The position numbers and the translations under genes are program-made. Below, in pieces: positions 56,691 to 64,000 of a stretch of DNA of 64,000 bases (its first letter is position 1; each line of letters opens with the position of its first letter). The stretch comes from Ctenosaura bakeri (taxonomy: Eukaryota > Chordata > Lepidosauria > Squamata > Iguanidae). The notes under the pieces were generated by a model. That model worked only from the letters and a program-made list of their open reading frames with translations. It was not told the DNA's origin and searched no databases. The DNA lies in the NCBI GenBank assembly GCA_948474755.1, contig CAOLHI010000614.1:186001-250000 (forward strand), given 5' to 3'.

Positions 56691-58649
56691 GGCAGGGGTG
56701 TTATTCACAGGGTGTTTTTTTTTAAACTTTTGTGAGAGTTCTGTGCTCCAAACACTCACAAAAATTGAGGGGCCAGTCATGTCCAAGTTTATAACAATAA
56801 TCTGTCCAAAACAGGATGAAAATTCTAACTGCAGTGCATTAGTTGTGTTTGCCAATCAAAACTGAAGATGGAAGCGAATTTCATCTGGAGCTTTTATTAT
56901 TATTATTTTTTAAATAAAGAGACCTAAATCAGATGTCCCACAATTTTTTTTTTGGTTTAAGAAAAGAGAACTGCTCCCCTAATTGCTGGTACTGACAGAT
57001 TCTACATCTGAGACCCAGTCAAAGCTGCCTGGTAAAGAGAGATGAATTCGTGAAATGTACTTGTAAGGAATTCACTGAGTCTGCCAAACTTGACAAACCT
57101 ATGGAAAATATGTTGAGATTCTCAAACATGCAAACTCAGAAGGGAGTGGGCATATTTTAAAGAGAGAGAAAGAGATCGAGAGAAGCCTGAGTGATGCTAG
57201 TTTGTCTTTTCCCTGGCTGGTTGAAGAATGTTACCAAACAGTGTATTATTGAACAGAAAACATGAATGTTTCAAATAGTGGACGTTCTTTAACTTTTCTC
57301 CTCCAAGTTCAAGGCCACATCACAGCTCTCCTTCTGGCAGGCTGCTTCCAGTATATCCTGTATCTCTTATACCAGTTATTTATCTTGCCTGCCTGCATGG
57401 GGCAATCCCAATTGCTAAAGTGCCAGCAAAGAATTCCCCTTTATCGTTCATTGCTTAAGAACCTCTAGAGCAGCTGGTGGAAAGTGTGACCGTGTACAGA
57501 GGAGAGAGTGGGGTGAGGCTGGTCTATCTGAGCACCAATGAGTGTATCAAAAGGACTGCCGTGTATCAGAAAGGGCATGTGTGACTTGGAACAACCTGAT
57601 CTCTTCTTCAGGTGGGGGAAGAAACAGCTAGGAAGAAAGGCACAAATATGGGCTGATTTGAAGCAAGGTAGAACACTGATAGAACAGACTCTTTAAAAGA
57701 ACAGCTGAATGTGTGCCTGTACACGTATGCCTATTCTCAATCCAGGTTTATAACTTCCTTTGCAGATTGCAGGCAGAGGAGGACTCAGTCTAGATAGAGA
57801 CTGCAGCAAAGGGCAAAATGGGTTAAAATACTCACCCCCTCCTGCTCAGGTCTTAATCTGGATCAGGAAGCTCACGCTGCCAATTTGTGGGGTGGGGACA
57901 TCCTGTTCTGGAGAGGAGTGAAGGTTTGGAGCAGTTTAGAGCAAATTTCTTGCTGTTGTGCACTCATCTGACACCAAACCAATGAGAATTCAGCTGTTGA
58001 TGCCTCTGCTCCATAGCTCTCCTAAACTGCCTGATTGGATTCATGTCTCTGTAGATACAGTCTAACTTTCATTTTGCCTCTTCACCTTATAGCCCTTTGG
58101 TGCTAATGGTTTTCTCATTCTGTCAGCTGTCACTCTCGTGTTCTTCTGCTCCGTCTCCCTTGCAGTGTGAACACTTTTGTTCCACACCATCATCTACATC
58201 CTTAACCCTCTCGTCTCCCAGCCAAAGGCTCAAAAATGAAGCCTCCTTCACTCATGTTGTCTCTATTTCACTTTTTTTTCCTCCTTTTTTTTGGGGGGGG
58301 GCAGTCAATTGGTACAAACCTGAACAGTTTCATGGTCCATTGATAGTAGCAAGAGATGTAACCCTGGGATCCTTCATGATTCTCAGATTGAAAACAGTGG
58401 GACTTGGTTAGCCTTTCATTTGTCATACTCAACCTTTCCTGCTGGGTGTGTGAAACCTTATATAGGGAGTAGTCATGTGGAGGAACCATAGGTCAGTGAC
58501 AAAGCACTTTTTTTTTTGTTTTATGTAGAAATGCCTTGGTTCTGTCCTTTGCAGGTACGACCCTAACAATAGGACAAGGCAAGTCAGTCACTTCAGGGAC
58601 TGGAATTTGGTTGTCATAAAATGCCAGCAAGTTACTATTTAATTTGTTT
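56691..58649. other. No recognised feature
   Basis: Intergenic. Only short homopolymer runs (56890-56960 A/T-rich, 58271-58303 T then G-rich). Confidence 0.5.
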
Positions 58650-58656
58650 CTGTCTG

Positions 58657-58715
<59 letters not shown>
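58650..58715. repeat. (TCTA)n microsatellite
   Basis: About 15-16 TCTA units after a TCTG start. Confidence 0.95.
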
Positions 58716-59039
58716 GGATTTTGGGACAGACACTTGAAGAATTATTTGACTTCTGTGCCAAAATAATTTGGCTGGCTTCTGATACTAATCACCTTAACTT
58801 GAGAGGGTGGATGGAAGGGACCATTTGCTACTCCACAGGCAGCAAAATACCTTCGGCTAGTGCTGAATCTCTGGCCTTTCAATAGACAACTGTGAATGGC
58901 TAGGGGGCCACTTTAACTCCCCCAGGAGAACTTGGGGCACAGCTCTCTCCACCTTACCTGCTTCCACAACAAACAGACAGACAGAAAGAAAGATAAACAT
59001 TCATTTTCCTCTCCAAAGTCCTGTAGGGGACACGGAGGT

Positions 59040-59310
59040 ATTTTCACTTTTTTTTTCCTTAGAGAGCATTGTTGGGACATTTTGAGGGTTTTTTAAAAAA
59101 AGGTTTTGCAAAATCTTGTTTTGACCTGAGGCATAGGGGGCCCAGGGGAATTCCAAACATGGTGGAAATTCCCTCCATATTCCCTAGAGGTAATTTGAGG
59201 CATTTTTGGACAAAAATTTGTTTGAAAAAAAAAATTGAATTTTTTCTTTTACTCATGTTGGGGGCCACATACAGCCTGCAGGTCATGCTTTGCCCACCCC
59301 TGAGGATGTG
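59040..59310. mobile_element. hAT-type element fragment
   Basis: The right end CAGGTCATGCTTTGCCCACC then CCTG is the complement of a CAGGGGTGGGCAAAG terminus. GGGGGCCACATACAGCCTGC precedes it. The left end was not found. Confidence 0.55.
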
Positions 59311-59769
59311 AAAGATCACCCGGCTGAGTCATGGCCAGCCAGAGTAGCAGACAGGCAAAACATCCTGGGCTGATATAATGGCATCTGTCTGGGTGAGTGG
59401 ATACTCCTCTGCTGGATTATAACAGCCCTGATGTTGTGAGAAGGGAGAAATGCAGAAGGGGTAACAGCCAGAATCTTCTGACAGTGCCAGCTCAGCCGGG
59501 GAGGGGGGACAGGCAGGAAGGCATCCTTGGTGCTGCCTCCTTCTCAGAGCTTTTATTGTCAATACCTTCCAGAGAACCAGTGGATGAGTGGCAGGCTCAT
59601 CCCAAAACATCTGCCACTAGCAAATGCCATCTGGCTGCCTATATCACTTCCACTTCTTCTCCTCATCTATGATGAAGTTATGGTTTCCAGATCTCAGGGC
59701 CTGCCCTCTTTTCTACTGTTCTCAGGGTACAAGAGAGAAGTCTCAGGGAGAGAGTGCTGCCTTGGGAAG

Positions 59770-59793
59770 GTGTGTGTGTGTGTGTGTGTGTGT
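59770..59793. repeat. (GT)n microsatellite
   Basis: About twelve GT units. Confidence 0.9.
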
Positions 59794-62700
59794 TCCTCAT
59801 TTCTTAGCCTCCAAGCTTTTTCTATTTGAGTGGAGTATTCCATTCAACTGTGATTGATGTTGAATGTTGTCAAGTTTCCTTATATTTTCAGAGGTTGTCA
59901 TATCACCCTTGTAACATCACTAGAGCCCATCTCTTGAGACAACACAAGGGGTTATCTCTTGGTCTTGGGCTGTGGCCCTGAGATCTCAGAATCCAGGATA
60001 GTTCTGACCTGTCAATCCTAGGTGTACCAGTGGTGACTACCAATTCCCTCCCTCCTGCCTCTTCCACCTGATGATATAACCATTCCCCATCATGCATCTC
60101 AGTGTCTCCAAAGTCACTGGCCTTTTTGCTGATTACTAAGCATTAGAGTGACTGGGCGAAATGTGTAGGAATATTTGGTATCTATATTATGCAGAGAGCA
60201 ATGGGGCTAGTGCAATACCACTCAGCTTGTGGTAGAAACAGGAGAAATTACTCTGGATGTTCTTGTAAGGTTAAAAAGAAAAAAGAAAAAACTTCCCTCA
60301 GGAAATCCTTCTTAGGACAGGAAAAGAAATAGACAAAAGAAGTTGACCTAAACTTGGCTGCAAAAGCCCCTAAAAGCTGACTCTCATGTATGAGTGTAAA
60401 CAGGCATCCATTGTTAGGGTTGGAAGCTCATGGATGCTCCTTCCCAGAACAAAGGGAAATAAAGAGACTAACTTCTTTAGAGAAGGGGGAAATGATGTCT
60501 TCAAGTAAGAATGAAGCAAAAGGTTTGAGTACATAGACCAAAGAAAGGTGAAAACTAAGGGGAGGCATTATTTAGACTCCTCTCTCTCACTAATCATTTA
60601 ATACATCTCACTAATCAGTTTATACAAGTGTTGATGCCTCTTTGCTTTCAACAAAATGGCCTCAGACAGTCCCCCTACCCCCTTTTTTTTCTGTATGACA
60701 GCAAAGCGATAACATGGGCACATCCCATCCTGCAATGCCTTGTTAAGAGGAAGTTCAGTGCTACACTGTGAAAGTTTAAACAGCTTTGCTGTGATGGCAA
60801 AGTGATGGTGGCTGTGCTAAGCAGAGACCACTTAAGGTTGCTCCACACAGCCATCGAGCACACCTGGAGCCCAGTTTGGTCAAGTAGCAAGGAGGTGGGA
60901 GCAGTCAGTCTTCTGGTAAGGCCACAGTTTTGTAGAGATTGAGTGAATTGCCAGTGTGGAGGACAGTCCTGCAGGTGGCTGACAGCCACAGTAGGTGTGC
61001 TCTGGCCCCCTTTCTCATCTGCCACCTGAGCCAAGAGGCTCACCTTGGTTTCTGAAATGTATGCACCAAAATACAATGTCTGCCCCACATACTGTGAAAA
61101 AAGTATATAATACTGTGTGCATGGGGGAGCTGGTGACCACATGACAGAATCTGTTGCCCCATCTTGCCTGAGTACATGGGTGGACAAGCAAGATGGTAGC
61201 GAGGAGCTGCTGTTGCTGAGGGAACTGGATGATGGTGGGCCCATTCCTGTTTCTGTGGACCTTGGCAGATACCCCTGCATGCCAGATTGTGATGTCACCC
61301 AGAGTAGACATAATGACAAAAAGTCACATGGGATATGAATTGCAAAAGGAGAAAGATCAACATTTTTTTTTCCAGGTGCCAAGAAGAACAGAAAGGCATA
61401 CAAACACAAAGCATTAAAGATATTAACTGTAGGCCATGGTCCAAGCAATGTTAAGTCCAGGGCTGTTTTCATGAGAAATCAATCTGCATAGATTTATATT
61501 GACAGAAATTTGCAGCTATTCCTAATCACATGATGCTTGGGCTAATAAATGTTTTATGTGAGAGCATTACTGATAATTTATGAGGCGCTGAGTAAGAGGT
61601 AAAGCAACAGAATGAGGGTCTGAGGAGCTGTAAATGGGGAAAGAAAAAAGTCTGTAAAGGGTATTTGGATTCATTTACCAGTCACCCGTTTATTTCCAAA
61701 GGCTGTGAGCAAGGAGGACTTTGAACACCTTGGCAATACTTTGCTGCTCTGTCACCTGGAACATTTGCATCCAGGGTTGAGCTGCTAGAAGAGTTCCCAG
61801 CATGCATTTTTGCCAGATTTATACTGAAGGTGGCTTATCAAGAGGAAACTTATATAGCCTATTTCTCTGCAACTGCACAGAGGAATGGAACTGGAAAATG
61901 TCGAAACATATCTAGCTAGGAGCACAATCCAGCCAGAGCATGTGGCTCAGTTCCGTTGACTTTGGAACGAGGAGAATTGACTAAACCTGAGCTTAAGTTA
62001 CTCTCCTTGAAATGAGTAGAGCTTCAAAGATCTTAACTTTGGATGGCCTGTATCAACAACCCTGTTAATAATGGCTATGGTAGGTCAGAAGGAGGATGAA
62101 AAATGATGTAGACACATATGGCAGCTTTATTGTGAAATGATAGGAAATTGTTCTGTGTATTGACTTACTGGAGATTGATTGAAGATCAAACTAGCAGGAA
62201 GACGGAAAGCTCCTTTAGGCTGTATCAGACCCATGAGCCATGGGCTCAACTGCTATAACGTGTTCTCATAGTTAAGGATTTGCTTTGGAGAATGACCCCG
62301 GAAGGGTAAATGCTGCAGTCTAAGGCTGGCATCCTGTTGGTTACTCCTAACCAGAGCAGACTCATTCAATAAATTGTTCAATGGTGAGTCGACACATAGA
62401 CATACTCTTTTGATTTGAGAGGTCTCCTCTATTCAGGACTAGCAACAAGATTTAGGCCCAAGGTTCCCTTGGTTTCTTTTGCAGATTGCAAGATAAAAGG
62501 TGGTCTCTCTCAGTAGCCTCAAAGAAGAGATTTCCAGTGCTGCAAGATCAAGATACTGATGTGAAGAGATTTAATGGCAAAATAGCCATCATAGAAGTAG
62601 GATCCTGTTGCTGCCCTGAAAATTTATTTGTTCTGATTCTGGATCCTACTTTTAATCCAGAAGGACCCCTTCAAGGTGACCTACACAAGATAATATAATA

Positions 62701-62986
62701 TACGAAGCCAGTGCACTTGCTGCCACCTGCTGGCTGGTGACAGGAGTTGTAGTTAAACAGCTCTGGAAGGGACAAGAGTTGGGGAAAGCTGTGATAAATG
62801 ATAGGAATTCCTTGTCAGGTAGCCAGCCTTTGCTCTGGCACTGCAGGACTTTTCACTGCAGATGCCATATCCCAGGGAAAGGTGTATCCAGTGTTCACAT
62901 CATTACAGCAATCCTGTGGAGGTGGACAGGGTAGCTCAGACAGAAGGAGAAGTGGTAAGTGCTGTGGCTGTGTAGAGGTTTGAGTC
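59794..62986. other. Intergenic, no recognised gene
   Basis: Two short squamate repeats are suspected: 61915-62030 (GCACAATCCAGCCAGAGCAT) and 62325-62415 (CATCCTGTTGGTTACTCCTA). One long unexplained minus-strand open frame is listed separately. Nothing else assigned. Confidence 0.45.
60675..61472 (-). other. Unexplained 265-codon open frame, probably not a gene
   Basis: The longest open frame outside recognised transposons and the CAVIN2 CpG island. The predicted product has a hydrophobic N-terminal stretch (ALCLYAFLFFLAP), a Ser-rich run and no motif I recognise. The ATG has a weak context (CTCATGA). There is no clear intron signal or neighbour to support it. It could be a chance frame, a piece of an unrecognised repeat, or an old coding fragment. 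Confidence 0.15.
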
Positions 62987-62989
62987 CAG

Positions 62990-63536
62990 GGCCCTTTTCG
63001 CATTGAGGCTTCTCGCGCGAGCAGGGGAGGGCGGCTCGCGTGAGAAGGCTCCTCCGGGAGGCTGCCGTTTCCCCGCTCCTTCCTTCCGCAGGCGAAGGAA
63101 CTAGGGGGAAGCGGCAGCCTCGCGTGAGCCACCCCCCCCCCCGGGCGAAGCAGGAGGCTGTGCGTCCATCCCCCTCCCCGCCAGCGCGAAGCAGGAGGCT
63201 GTGCGTCCGTCCCCCCACGCGCACGAAGCAGGAGGCTGTGCGTCCATCGCGCTAGCGCCCCGCCCTGCCCCTTCCCTCCGCAGGGGCGGAGGGAAGGAAG
63301 CGCGACCCGGCCACCTCCCCGATGCTCCGCACAGGAGGTAAGTGCGCATGGGCACCGGGAGCGTTGCACGAGCGCGGGTCATTTTCGCTTTGAGGCGAAA
63401 ATCAAAAAACCTGCGATCACGCCGCTGCAGCCCCGTGAGCGCGACGGAAGTGGGAGTGCGTCGTGCAGAGCGACGCTCCCACTCCCGTGAGGCTCACGGG
63501 GCTGTCGCACGACAGAAAGCCCGTGCGAAAAGGGCC
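62990..63536 (+). mobile_element. CpG-rich Harbinger-like element, copy 4 (expanded)
   Basis: Perfect 13-bp inverted ends GGCCCTTTTCGCA and TGCGAAAAGGGCC, flanked by CAG (62987-62989, 63537-63539). 547 bp, about 120 bp longer than copies 1 and 3 because of an internal tandem repeat. GGAG|GTAAGTGCGCATG places the splice donor GT at 63338-63339. The dyad ATTTTCGCTTTGAGGCGAAA lies at 63381-63400. Opposite orientation to copies 1 and 3. Confidence 0.9.
63143..63250. repeat. Three-unit GC-rich tandem repeat inside the CpG-rich element
   Basis: CGAAGCAGGAGGCTGTGCGT occurs three times (about 63145, 63187 and 63225) with C-rich spacers, giving a unit of about 40 bp. Confidence 0.9.
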
Positions 63537-63539
63537 CAG

Positions 63540-64000
63540 GACACACTGCTGCAACCTGAACATTCTGTGCAGCAGTCCACACCGGGAGAATCCAAATAAC
63601 AAGTGTTGTTGGACCAGTGCTTACAGAAGTACAAGTTTGCTTGTTTGTTTTTAGAAAACTAGAACCAACCACTTTGGGAAGTGGGCATAAACAGCACCTG
63701 ACATTAGGAGCGTTGGTGAGCGAGTGACTCATCTGGGTCAGCCATTGCCATAGGAGGCAATAGAAATGCCAGTGAGGAGTGATCCATAAAATTACTCAGC
63801 TGAAGTTTATTGTGCTGGAATGTAGCCCAGTCATCTTGGCCTGGGATGACTCAGCTTTTCACACAATTGTGTGACAAAGCACCTTGGATGATGTTGTCAT
63901 GCCTTTGATTTCATCTTTAGTAGGTGGAATTAAGCAGAGGATAGAAATACACAGAGCTTGCCACAAATTCAGTTTTGAGTGCTGCCTGTGTTTTTTTATT
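63540..64000. other. No recognised feature
   Basis: Intergenic sequence to the right edge; nothing assigned. Confidence 0.5.

Noticed and set aside
55364..56865. Several overlapping frames with Ser/Pro/His-rich peptides
   Set aside because: They arise from the inverted-repeat array and repeat one another; no gene.
62815..63369. 184-codon minus-strand frame near 63 kb
   Set aside because: Repeated peptide blocks mirror the tandem DNA repeat of the CpG-rich element; not a gene.
1..64000. CRISPR array, operon or other prokaryotic systems
   Set aside because: All evidence is of a vertebrate nuclear genome; no direct-repeat/spacer arrays, operons or bacterial genes were seen.
56691..64000. TMEFF2 3' exons
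   Set aside because: Expected to the right from human gene order, but no minus-strand frame resembling the TMEFF2 transmembrane or cytoplasmic end was found.

Overview
The window is nuclear DNA from a vertebrate, almost certainly a squamate reptile and probably an iguanian-type lizard. The taxon call rests on the mix of interspersed repeats: CR1, L2 and L1 LINEs, tRNA-derived SINEs of the Sauria/Bov-B-tail kind, MIR-like CORE SINEs, and many short palindromic DNA transposons. No species can be named from sequence alone.

The only cellular gene that can be supported is CAVIN2 (cavin-2, SDPR), read on the minus strand. Its first coding exon (174 codons, 15064-15585) ends at a clean splice donor and sits in a CpG-rich promoter region (about 15060-15980) with an inverted CCAAT box. 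The rest of the gene should lie leftward on the minus strand. No open reading frame resembling exon 2 is present between 1 and 15063, so those 15 kb are read as the start of an intron that continues off the left edge. From about 15.9 kb to 64 kb is upstream intergenic DNA. By human gene order it leads toward the 3' end of TMEFF2, but no TMEFF2 exon was recognised.

Region by region: 1-15 kb is intron with scattered old SINE, CR1 and DNA-element copies. 15-16 kb is the CAVIN2 exon and promoter. 16-34 kb is intergenic with several hAT elements, some carrying nested insertions (20.8-22.2 kb, 31.8-33.5 kb), and a degenerate 2-kb CR1 (24-26 kb). 34.1-40.4 kb is a multi-layer nest: an L1 copy is broken by a CR1, the CR1 is broken by a solo LTR, and a Harbinger-like element sits in the L1 3' end. 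41-51.7 kb holds SINEs, short MITEs, a pogo/Tigger-like element, a second better preserved L1 (48.3-50.5 kb) and an L2 fragment. 51.7-64 kb is mostly unrecognised sequence with an L2 fragment, an inverted-repeat array split by a hAT element, microsatellites and a final CpG-rich element.

The most striking non-gene feature is a family of five CpG-rich elements (21.6, 32.2, 34.4, 45.1 and 63.0 kb). They have terminal inverted repeats like GGCCCTTTTCGCA and, where both ends are clean, perfect 3-bp target duplications. Four of the five carry a consensus splice donor, AG|GTAAGT, at the matching internal site. They share terminal repeats and target duplication length with a smaller 160-220 bp palindromic MITE family that is also repeated through the window. 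All coordinates of degenerate repeats are approximate; those with identified target duplications are exact.
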